From positions 1 to 57,262 of the forward strand of contig JAXDJV010000018.1 of assembly GCA_034667465.1 (NCBI GenBank): a stretch of DNA of 57,262 nt. Direction: 5' to 3'. This document shows positions 50,508 to 57,262 of the stretch, one piece after another. Each line of letters opens with the position of its first letter. The stretch's first letter is position 1. Under the pieces are notes generated by a model. The model did not search any database, was not told the origin of the DNA, and was given only the letters and a program-made list of their open reading frames with translations. The DNA is from JAOBAU01 sp034667465. GTDB taxonomy: Bacteria; Acidobacteriota; Thermoanaerobaculia; Gp7-AA8. Made by a program: the position numbers and the translations under genes.

Positions 50508-52466
50508 ATGTCGAAGCAGCACGCCGCCGCCGCATCGCTCTTCAGCGCGCTCGCCGTGCTGATGACGTGGCCACTCGTCACGCACCTCGGCAGCGCCGTT
50601 GCGGCGCCCGGCGATCCGTTCATCAACATCTGGATTCTCGACTGGGACTGGTACGCGGTGTTCCATCAGCCGCTCGCCCTCTTCCATGCGAACGCGTTTT
50701 ATCCGGCGCGCGATGCGCTGGCGTTCAGCGAGAACCTGTTCGGCATCGCGCTGCTGCTTTTCCCTCTGCGCGCGATCGGCGTGACGCCGATCGCCGCGTA
50801 CAACATCACCATCCTCGCAGGCTTCGCGTTCTCCGGCTTCGCCGCGTATCTGCTTGCCCGTCGCGGGACAGATTCATTCGCAGCCGGAGTCGCGGCCGGG
50901 ATCTTCTACGCGTTCGTGCCGTTCCGTTTCACGCATCTCGTGCACGTGCAGCACGTCTGGGGCGGCTGGCTGCCGATGCTGCTCGTCGCGCTGCTGCATT
51001 ACAGCGAACGTCCGACGTGGAAGCGCGCTGCGCTGTTCGGCGCCGTGTTTCTGATGAACGGACTGACGAACATTCACTGGCTGCTGTTCGGATCGGTGGC
51101 GATTACGGCGACGCTGCTGATCGTGCTTTGGCCAATCGTGCGTCCGCGGATCGTGCCGCTGGCAGTCGCGACGCTCGCGGCGCTCGCGCTCCTTGCGCCG
51201 TTTCTCGTTCCGTACGAAACGGTCTCGAAGTTGTACGGAATGACACGGCAGCTCGATGAGGTGACGCAGTTCAGCGCAACGTGGCGCGACTGGATTCGGA
51301 GCGATGTCGCCGAGCCGGAGCGAAGGTTGTTTCCGGGCTGGCTGGCGATTGTGGCGGTTCTCGTCGGAGTGTGGAGGCGGGCGCTTCGCCCGCCTCAGGG
51401 CGGCCGAAGCGGCCGCCCCCACACATTTGAAATCGCTCTCCTCTGGATCGCGATCGGCGTGATCGGTTCCCTCGGCGCACACGCGTTCTTTCACCGATTC
51501 CTCTTCGATTACGTTCCCGGCTTCCGCGCCATCCGCGCGCCGGCGCGATGGGCGGCGATCGCGTACGTCGGGATGGCGATCCTGATCGCGCTGACCACCG
51601 CGTCGTTCCCGAAGCGGTTGCAGTGGCTCGTCGCGATCGCATTCGTCGCGACGCTCTGGCAGGCGCCGATCCGCTGGCATCTCACCGTGCCCGACGCGCC
51701 GCCGGTTTATCACTGGCTGCGCGGCGCTGACTTCCACGGAGCCGTGCTCGAGCTGCCGATCGAGGAAGGGATCTTCGAATACGAATACCTGCTGCGCGCG
51801 ACCGAGCACCACCGTCCGATCGTCAACGGCGTTTCCGGATTTCGTCCGCCGGAGCTGCGGCGAATCTCCGCGCTCGCGCACGAGACGCCGATCGGCGACA
51901 CGCTCGTTGATGAGCTGCGCCGCATCGATTGTTCGCTGATCCTCGTGCACGGCGAGCATGTATCGCCGGCGACCCGCGAGTGGCTGAAGCGCGAGCTCGA
52001 TCGCGGACGAATCGGATTCGCTCGTCGCTTCGACGCCGCGACGTTCGGCGACTGGCTCTTCACGACGCGCGGCGCGACGACGACCGATCGCGGCGAAGTC
52101 GACGCGTTCCTCGCCGGCCGTCCGACGCGCGGCAACACGACGTTCGGCGCGCTCGACTATCCGTCGAACGACGAGCGGATGACCGACCGCGTCTTCATCT
52201 CCGGCCGTGCGTTCTCGCCCTTCGGCATTCGTGCGGTGAACCTGCTTTTCGACAACGGCCGCACGCGATTGCCGGCTACGCTCGTTGAAGATCCGAAGCT
52301 GGCCGACGTCGTCGCGCTCTATCCGCAGACGCCGAAACCGCGCTTCGTCGCGGCGTTCTCGACGCGTCCGTCAGGCATCAGACCCATGACCGACATTCAG
52401 GTTGAGATCATCGACGGCCGCGGCGCGCGGACGCTGCTGCCGAATCGATTCATCGAGTGGCCGTGA
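50508..52466 (+). CDS. Polytopic membrane protein, GT-C glycosyltransferase-like, 652 aa
   Basis: The N-terminal ~420 residues contain about ten hydrophobic helices and a soluble C-terminal domain follows. GDPFINIWILDWDWYAVFHQ near the N-terminus and HLVHVQHVWGGWLPMLLVAL recall the acidic and aromatic loop motifs of GT-C/PMT-like glycosyltransferases using lipid-linked sugars; this assignment is tentative. A GC-rich double hairpin (51370-51424) is translated in a loop between helices, adding RALRPPQGGRSGRPH-like sequence. TATCAT lies 11 nt upstream of the ATG. The end overlaps the convergent lipoprotein gene by 17 bp. Confidence 0.72.
   Translation: MSKQHAAAASLFSALAVLMTWPLVTHLGSAVAAPGDPFINIWILDWDWYAVFHQPLALFHANAFYPARDALAFSENLFGIALLLFPLRAIGVTPIAAYNITILAGFAFSGFAAYLLARRGTDSFAAGVAAGIFYAFVPFRFTHLVHVQHVWGGWLPMLLVALLHYSERPTWKRAALFGAVFLMNGLTNIHWLLFGSVAITATLLIVLWPIVRPRIVPLAVATLAALALLAPFLVPYETVSKLYGMTRQLDEVTQFSATWRDWIRSDVAEPERRLFPGWLAIVAVLVGVWRRALRPPQGGRSGRPHTFEIALLWIAIGVIGSLGAHAFFHRFLFDYVPGFRAIRAPARWAAIAYVGMAILIALTTASFPKRLQWLVAIAFVATLWQAPIRWHLTVPDAPPVYHWLRGADFHGAVLELPIEEGIFEYEYLLRATEHHRPIVNGVSGFRPPELRRISALAHETPIGDTLVDELRRIDCSLILVHGEHVSPATREWLKRELDRGRIGFARRFDAATFGDWLFTTRGATTTDRGEVDAFLAGRPTRGNTTFGALDYPSNDERMTDRVFISGRAFSPFGIRAVNLLFDNGRTRLPATLVEDPKLADVVALYPQTPKPRFVAAFSTRPSGIRPMTDIQVEIIDGRGARTLLPNRFIEWP
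51370..51424. repeat. GC-rich double-hairpin palindrome inside a coding region
   Basis: Two adjacent stems, GAGGCGGGCG/CGCCCGCCTC (51374-51396) and GGGCGGCC/GGCCGCCC (about 51398-51418), are enclosed by short TGTGG/CCACA outer repeats. The reading frame of the membrane protein continues through it. The first stem resembles the hairpin at 17279-17306. Confidence 0.65.
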
Positions 52467-54300
52467 CGTTGCGCGCGTACGGATCGAGCGAACGAAACGC
52501 CGCGCGCAACTGTTCGTCGGACAATTTGTCGATCTGGGGCATTAATGGTTTCGCAGAATCAAGTCCGGGGATTTCGTGCGCGCGCATCCACGCCGTGACT
52601 CCTTCCATCAATCTCCGATTCGCGCGGCCGTGCGGCGTCGGAGAGCTGACGTCACCGAGAATTCCGGAGTAGAGCGCATTGCGCGGCGCGGGCGTCAGCG
52701 CGACCTCGGACAACTTCGCGCGGTATTCGAGCTCCTCGCTCTTCAACGGCTTCTCATACTTCTGATCGATGGCGTGACGCCCTTCGTGCGCCCAGATCGA
52801 CGTCGCGAATTTCTCGTCGCGCGCATGCGCGATGAACGCGTCGCGCTGCGGATACGCGGCGAGCAGACGCTCCGCATCCTGTCTGCGCATCCGCAGCTCC
52901 AGTCCGCGGAAGCTGCGAATCGGTTCCGCCGCCGCGCGTGCAACATCACGCTCCGTTTCCTCGGCGATCTTCTGGTCCTCCTCCGCGCGGATCTCGCGAT
53001 CGGCGACTGAAAGCCAGAGCCCCACTGGTCCATCCGCATACATCGGCCGCACCTGATAGATCGTTCCGTCCGCCGCCCAGCCGCCGTCGCCGCTGCGGCC
53101 GTCGAACGCCCACTCGTGATAGCCGTTCGAGACGATGCCGTCGAGCGCGATGAAGCGCAGCGTCGCGGTGCGGCCGTACTGCTCGACGGGACGCTGCTCG
53201 TCGATGACGGAGTGGCCGAGGTGGATGTCGGAGATGTTGGAGGTTTCGCCGAGAGTGATGATGGTGCCGAAGCGTTTCTGCAGCTCGCTCATCAGCGTTT
53301 TCTGCGAATAGTCGCGCTGGCCGAACAGACGTGCGAGCGCGCGGCCTTCCTCGTCGACGCGGCCATGCAGCATCGCGCGATCGCTTTTCCCGAGCGCGAC
53401 GCGTCGGTAATACTCGTCGGCCGTGTCGTGAATTCTTCGCAGCGCGGCGGCGTACGCGACGATCGTGTCGATCTCGGCGTCGTGCGGCAACGGTTCGCGT
53501 GCGCACGGATCGGTGAGGACGAGCGCCGCCTGCGGGAAGAGACGCGATGCGGCGAGCGCCAGTCCGAGCTCGCGACGTTCGGCCGTTGACGCATCGGCCC
53601 CGCGCCACGCCGGCAGGACGCGCTCGAGTGTCGCCGCCGGTGCAACGAGAAGATTCGGCATCGGCGAGCCGGGCGCGATTCCGTAATACAGACGCCACGC
53701 GTCGAGCATCGACGGCCCGTCATCGAGCAGCAGCGCGGCATCGAAGAGACGTCCGGTCAGTGACAGCAGCGGACCGTCGCGTTCGATCAGCGCGCGCATG
53801 TTCGTGACGGTCGCACGCAGCGCACCGGCGTCGGTGCATTGCTTCGCGCGACGCGCGCGCATCAGCGGCTCGATCGTCACGATCGCTTGCGTGATGAGCG
53901 CCCGCCGGCGATCGGCGCGCTTCCTCGCCGCCGCAACCGCCGCGTGCGCGTACTTCTGCGCTGCGACGAAATCGGCGGCACGCTCGTCTTCGAGTCGCGC
54001 GCGCTCCGACAATGCGTTCGCGTATTCGCTGCTGTCCGTCGCGACGCGCGCGAGCGTCGTGCGCGCAGCAGCGTCTTCGTTAAAGATGCGCCACTCGAGG
54101 TTCGCGAGTGCGAGCAGGGCGCGATCGCGCTGCTTCCGATCGGGATCTTTCTCCGCCGCCTCGCGATACAACGTCCGCGCTTTCTCGAATTTGTTGTTGC
54201 CGATCGCCTCCTCGGCCGCGTCAAACGCATTCGACGCCGCGGCACCGCGGCAACTGACGATCAGCGTGGTGCAGAGCAACGCGGCGACGAGCGATTTCAT
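52450..54300 (-). CDS. Lipoprotein with TPR-like N-terminus and putative zinc metallopeptidase C-terminus, 616 aa
   Basis: Lipoprotein signal ending TLIVSC. The N-terminal part is TPR-like (AIGNNKFEKARTLYREAAEK, QRDRALLALANLEWRI). The C-terminal region has HEGRH (residues 505-509, in SIWAHEGRHAIDQKY), a perfect HExxH motif, and EELEYRAKLSE about 14-23 residues further could supply the third ligand. No MEROPS family recognised. TACTCT ends 7 nt before ATG 54300, consistent with a leaderless transcript. It overlaps the membrane-protein gene end by 17 bp. Confidence 0.7.
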   Translation of the reverse strand: MKSLVAALLCTTLIVSCRGAAASNAFDAAEEAIGNNKFEKARTLYREAAEKDPDRKQRDRALLALANLEWRIFNEDAAARTTLARVATDSSEYANALSERARLEDERAADFVAAQKYAHAAVAAARKRADRRRALITQAIVTIEPLMRARRAKQCTDAGALRATVTNMRALIERDGPLLSLTGRLFDAALLLDDGPSMLDAWRLYYGIAPGSPMPNLLVAPAATLERVLPAWRGADASTAERRELGLALAASRLFPQAALVLTDPCAREPLPHDAEIDTIVAYAAALRRIHDTADEYYRRVALGKSDRAMLHGRVDEEGRALARLFGQRDYSQKTLMSELQKRFGTIITLGETSNISDIHLGHSVIDEQRPVEQYGRTATLRFIALDGIVSNGYHEWAFDGRSGDGGWAADGTIYQVRPMYADGPVGLWLSVADREIRAEEDQKIAEETERDVARAAAEPIRSFRGLELRMRRQDAERLLAAYPQRDAFIAHARDEKFATSIWAHEGRHAIDQKYEKPLKSEELEYRAKLSEVALTPAPRNALYSGILGDVSSPTPHGRANRRLMEGVTAWMRAHEIPGLDSAKPLMPQIDKLSDEQLRAAFRSLDPYARNVTATR

Positions 54301-54307
54301 GAACGCC

Positions 54308-54313
54308 AGAGTA
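54308..54313 (-). promoter_or_regulatory. -10-like TACTCT before the metallopeptidase-like gene
   Basis: On the minus strand TACTCT ends 7 nt before ATG 54300 with no Shine-Dalgarno sequence between, in the 77-bp divergent gap with the DUF2911 gene. Confidence 0.4.
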
Positions 54314-54377
54314 TGGCTGAGCGGCGGTTGCGTTCTGCTACGATCCGCGCCGTCAAAACACCAACAAGGAGAAATTG

Positions 54378-55220
54378 ATGAAAAGACTGACACTTGCAGC
54401 CCTCCTCCTGACGGCGGCGTTGCCGCTGGCGGCGCAGCAGCCGCAGCTCCGCACTCCGCGTCCGTCGCAGAAGCAGATCGTCACGCAGACGGTCGGCGTC
54501 ACCGACATCACCATCAACTACAGCCGTCCAGGCGTGAAGGGACGCGCGATCTGGGGCGGCCTCGTGCCGTACGACAAGGTGTGGCGCACCGGCGCGAACG
54601 AAGCGACGTCGATCGCGTTCAGCGACGACGTGACGATCAACGGCCAGGCGCTGCCGAAGGGAACGTACAGTCTGCACACGATTCCGTCGAAGGACGAGTG
54701 GACGATCATCTTCAACAAAGTCGCCGAGCAGTGGGGCAGCTACAGCTACGACGAGAAGGCCGACGCGCTGCGCATCAAAGCGAAGCCGGAGAAGTCGGAG
54801 TTCCGCGAGTGGCTGACGTTCGAGTTCCCGCAGCTTTCAGTCGACCAGACCACGATCGCCATCCGCTGGGAAAACGTCTCGGTGCCGTTCACGGTGAACA
54901 CCGACACGGTGAACAAAACGCTCGGCAACATCAAAAAGGCGATGGCCGGCTCGAAGGGCGACGCGTGGCGTCTTCCGTATCTCGCCGCGCAGACGGTCTT
55001 CGATGCCGGCGCGACGAATCCCGATGCGGCGCAGTGGATCGATGACTCGCTCAAAGCGAATGAGAACATCAACAACCTCTGGCTGAAGGCGCGCATGCAG
55101 GCGAAAGCCGGCAATGTGGCCGAGGCGCGGAAGACCGGTGCGGCGGCAATCGCGAAAGCGACGCCGGAGCAGGCTGATTTCGCAGCCGAGATCAAACGTC
55201 AGATGGGTGAGTGGAAGTAG
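54378..55220 (+). CDS. DUF2911 domain protein, 280 aa
   Basis: Signal peptide MKRLTLAALLLTAALPLAA; AAGGAG lies 8 nt before ATG 54378, and TACGAT about 30 nt further up may be its -10. DUF2911 motifs: TVGVTDITINYSRPGVKGRA, GGLVPYDKVWRTGANEATSI, TYSLHTIPSKDEWTIIFNK. The C-terminal ~90 residues are helical and related to the TPR end of the paralogue at 36052, but shorter. Periplasmic, function unknown. Followed by a strong terminator. Confidence 0.85.
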   Translation: MKRLTLAALLLTAALPLAAQQPQLRTPRPSQKQIVTQTVGVTDITINYSRPGVKGRAIWGGLVPYDKVWRTGANEATSIAFSDDVTINGQALPKGTYSLHTIPSKDEWTIIFNKVAEQWGSYSYDEKADALRIKAKPEKSEFREWLTFEFPQLSVDQTTIAIRWENVSVPFTVNTDTVNKTLGNIKKAMAGSKGDAWRLPYLAAQTVFDAGATNPDAAQWIDDSLKANENINNLWLKARMQAKAGNVAEARKTGAAAIAKATPEQADFAAEIKRQMGEWK

Positions 55221-55229
55221 AAAAAAGAA

Positions 55230-55260
55230 ACGGCGGCGGGCATCGCGCCCGCCGCCGTCT
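55230..55260. terminator. Bidirectional rho-independent terminator
   Basis: A perfect 12-bp stem ACGGCGGCGGGC/GCCCGCCGCCGT with 5-nt loop. On the plus strand it is followed by CTTTC, and on the minus strand by TTTCTTTTTT. It sits between convergent stops at 55220 and 55281 and should end both transcripts. Confidence 0.85.
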
Positions 55261-55280
55261 TTCGATTCATCGCTGTAAGG

Positions 55281-57262
55281 TTATTTCCCGAGCGGCACCC
55301 ATCCGGCGATCGTCGAGATGTTCCAGCCGCGATCGATGACGACGCCGTTCATCTGCCACTGCGCGATGCCGTTCGTGGCCGGGTTGTACAACAGCAGGTC
55401 GCCCTTGCCGTTGCCGTTGTAGTCGGCGGCGCCGACGACCTTCCAGTCGAACACCGGTGTGGCGACGACGGCGCTTTGCGTGATCGTCGTACCGTTCGCG
55501 CCGATCAGCCAGACCGAAACCGTGCGCGTGCTCGTCTGCTGCAACGCAATGTCGGAGTTCCCGTCGCCGTCGAAGTCGCCTGCTGCGACGACGTTCGTTC
55601 CGGCGGCCGGCGTTCCGATCGACAGATTCGACGCGACCGCGTTGCCGCTGATCGTCCAGCGCGAGATCGCGCCGGTGCTGCTGTCCTGGAAGAGGATGGC
55701 GTCGCCGCCGAACTTGCCGACGGCGACCGCGTTGATGCCGGCTCCCGGATTTCCGAGAGCGATGCCGCTCGTCAGCGTCGCGCCGTTCATCAGCCAGAGC
55801 GAGACCGCGCCGGTCGATGAGTTCTGCAGCACGATGTCGTCCTTGCCGTCGTGGTTGAAGTCGTACGTCGCGACGACGCGCTGGGCGATGTTCGGCGTGG
55901 CGATGACCGTCTGTGAGACGAGCACGTTGCTGTTCATCTTCCACATCGAGATCGCGCCGGTGTTGTTGTTCTTCGCGATGATGTCCGACTTCAGATCGCC
56001 GTCGAGGTCGCCGGTCGCGACGATCTTCGTCTCCGCGGTCGGATTGGAGATGACCTTGCCGTCGACGAGATTGTTGTCTTCCATCAACCATCCGGCGACC
56101 GAGTTCGTATTCGTGTTCTGCAGCACGATGTCGGACATGTTGTTCGCGTTCAGATCGCTCGGCGCGTGGTAGCAGACGTTGACCGTGACGACGGTCGCGG
56201 CGGACGGCGCGCTCGAGCAGCCGGACGTGGTCACCGTGACGGTGTAGCTGCCGGACGCCGACGCGACGTACTGCTGCGCGGTTGCGCCGCCGATCGGATT
56301 GCCGTTGAGAGACCACTGGTTGCCGGATGCGCTGCTCGACGTGAGCGTCACCGTGAGCGGGCTGCAGAACGTCGTCGGACCGCCGGGCGTGATCGTCGGC
56401 GTGGCAGGGATCGCGTTGACGGTGACGTTCGTCGCGGACGATGCGGCGCTGCTGCAAGCGCTGGTCGTAACGATGGCGGTGTAGCTGCCGGTCGCAGTCG
56501 CTCCGTACGTGTTGCTCGTCGCGCCGCCGATCGGATTACCGTTGAGGTACCACTGATTACCGCTTGCGCTGCTCGAGGTGAGCGTGACGCTGCCGCCGGT
56601 GCAGAACGTGGTCGGACCGCCGGGCGTGATCGTCGGCGTGGCCGGGATAGCGTTGACGGTGACGCTCGTCGCCGACGATGCGGCGCTGCTGCAACCGCTG
56701 GTGGTGACGATGACGGTGTAGCTGCCGGTGGCAGTCGCGCTGTAGGTGTTGCTCGTCGCGCCGCCAATCGGATTGCCGTTGAGATACCACTGATTGCCAG
56801 GGGCGCTACTCGACGTCAGCGTGACGCTGCCGCCGGCGCAGAAGGTGGTCGGTCCGCCAGGCGTGATCGTCGGGGTCGCCGGAATCGGATTTACGGTAAC
56901 CGCCGTCGCAGAAGACGCTGCGCTCGCGCAACCGCTGGTGGTGACGATGACGGTGTAGCTGCCGGTCGCAGTCGCGCTGTACGTGTTGCTCGTCGCGCCG
57001 CTGATCGGGTTGCCGTTGAGGTACCACTGATTGCCGGTTGCACTGCTCGACGTCAGCGTGACGCTGCCGCCCGTGCAGAAGGTGGTCGGACCGCCCGGCG
57101 TGATCGTCGGCGTGGCCGGGATCGCGTTGACGGTGACGCTCGTCGCGGAAGACGGTGCGCTCGCGCAACCGCTCGTCGTGACGATGACGGTGTAGCTGCC
57201 GGCCGCCGTCGCGCTGTACGTGTTGCTCGTCGCGCCGCCGATCGGGTTGCCGTTGAGATACC
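55281..57262 (-). CDS. Giant secreted protein, 3' part: Ig/PKD-like tandem repeats plus FG-GAP/VCBS-like C-terminus (partial, at least 660 aa)
   Basis: The frame is open from the window edge to the stop at 55281, so the 5' end lies outside. The N-terminal part visible is a series of 79-aa repeats with the pattern TPTITPGGPTTFCTGGSVTL, QWYLNGNPIGGATSNTYSAT and GSYTVIVTTSGCSSA; two cysteines per repeat probably form a disulfide. The last ~300 residues are FG-GAP/VCBS-like repeats (GDLDGDLKSDIIAKNNNTGA, YDFNHDGKDDIVLQNSSTGA, GDFDGDGNSDIALQQTSTRT, ADYNGNGKGDLLLYNPATNG) with calcium-binding-type DxDxDG loops. Likely a surface adhesin. No C-terminal sorting domain is recognised. Confidence 0.85.
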   Translation of the reverse strand, partial: YLNGNPIGGATSNTYSATAAGSYTVIVTTSGCASAPSSATSVTVNAIPATPTITPGGPTTFCTGGSVTLTSSSATGNQWYLNGNPISGATSNTYSATATGSYTVIVTTSGCASAASSATAVTVNPIPATPTITPGGPTTFCAGGSVTLTSSSAPGNQWYLNGNPIGGATSNTYSATATGSYTVIVTTSGCSSAASSATSVTVNAIPATPTITPGGPTTFCTGGSVTLTSSSASGNQWYLNGNPIGGATSNTYGATATGSYTAIVTTSACSSAASSATNVTVNAIPATPTITPGGPTTFCSPLTVTLTSSSASGNQWSLNGNPIGGATAQQYVASASGSYTVTVTTSGCSSAPSAATVVTVNVCYHAPSDLNANNMSDIVLQNTNTNSVAGWLMEDNNLVDGKVISNPTAETKIVATGDLDGDLKSDIIAKNNNTGAISMWKMNSNVLVSQTVIATPNIAQRVVATYDFNHDGKDDIVLQNSSTGAVSLWLMNGATLTSGIALGNPGAGINAVAVGKFGGDAILFQDSSTGAISRWTISGNAVASNLSIGTPAAGTNVVAAGDFDGDGNSDIALQQTSTRTVSVWLIGANGTTITQSAVVATPVFDWKVVGAADYNGNGKGDLLLYNPATNGIAQWQMNGVVIDRGWNISTIAGWVPLGK
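56172..57262. repeat. 237-bp in-frame tandem repeats
   Basis: The marker GATCGTCGG starts at 56391, 56628, 56865 and 57102, an exact 237-bp (79-codon) period, and the array continues past the window edge. Copies are highly similar at the DNA level. The copy nearest the FG-GAP region (before 56391 on the plus strand) is more diverged. Confidence 0.9.

Overview
The window is a gene-dense, GC-rich (roughly 60-65% by eye) bacterial chromosome segment with about 57 protein genes. I see no rRNA, tRNA, CRISPR array, intact transposase or phage gene. The Gram-negative envelope genes (OmpA-type protein, TonB-dependent receptor, lipoproteins, DegP/HtrA), two DUF2911 proteins, large secreted beta-rich proteins and a DUF4097-like protein suggest an uncultured Acidobacteriota-like bacterium. 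That placement is an inference, not a phylogenetic result.

Layout. 1-9.7 kb: HtrA protease, a GlsB/YeaQ-type membrane protein, 6-phosphofructokinase, enoyl-CoA hydratase, aldo/keto reductase, aldehyde dehydrogenase, a methyltransferase and a secreted repeat protein. 9.8-15.3 kb: a complete branched-chain amino-acid ABC transporter (livJHMGF) coupled to an AlkD-like repair gene. 15.4-19.1 kb: OmpA/coiled-coil protein, a second aldo/keto reductase, a 24-aa cysteine-rich peptide just ahead of an ECF sigma factor with a cysteine-rich tail, and a 43-aa membrane peptide. 19.2-25.4 kb: 5'-3' exonuclease, then a leftward ECF sigma/anti-sigma cluster with a membrane protein and a thioredoxin-fold protein, and another leftward pair. 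25.4-31.2 kb: small proteins, an orphan antitoxin with a decayed toxin, an APC permease coupled to a Rieske oxygenase, and Tag glycosylase. 31.2-41.8 kb: GGDEF-EAL protein, a 934-aa secreted protein, DUF2911-TPR protein, amine oxidase, three small genes (two with cysteine clusters), an AraC regulator, an ankyrin protein and a frameshifted FAD reductase. 41.9-57.3 kb: TonB receptor, diguanylate cyclase, DEAD-box helicase, UshA-like nucleotidase, D-Ala-D-Ala ligase, zinc-ribbon protein, GT-C-like membrane protein, putative metallopeptidase, DUF2911 protein, and the 3' part of a giant secreted protein with 79-aa tandem repeats.

The least ordinary signals lie between or across genes. (1) A 41-42 bp palindrome supplies the stop codons of the genes it touches. 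(2) Four loci carry large stem-loops built from 7-bp tandem units; the unit differs between loci, and one arm is translated inside the TonB receptor. (3) A REP-like inverted repeat fills two convergent gaps. (4) About eleven genes have a -10-like hexamer 6-9 nt before the start codon, mostly with no Shine-Dalgarno sequence, which suggests leaderless transcripts. (5) The cysteine-rich peptide and Cys-tailed sigma factor look like a compact metal- or redox-sensing unit. Convergent genes here either overlap at their 3' ends or are separated by a palindrome.
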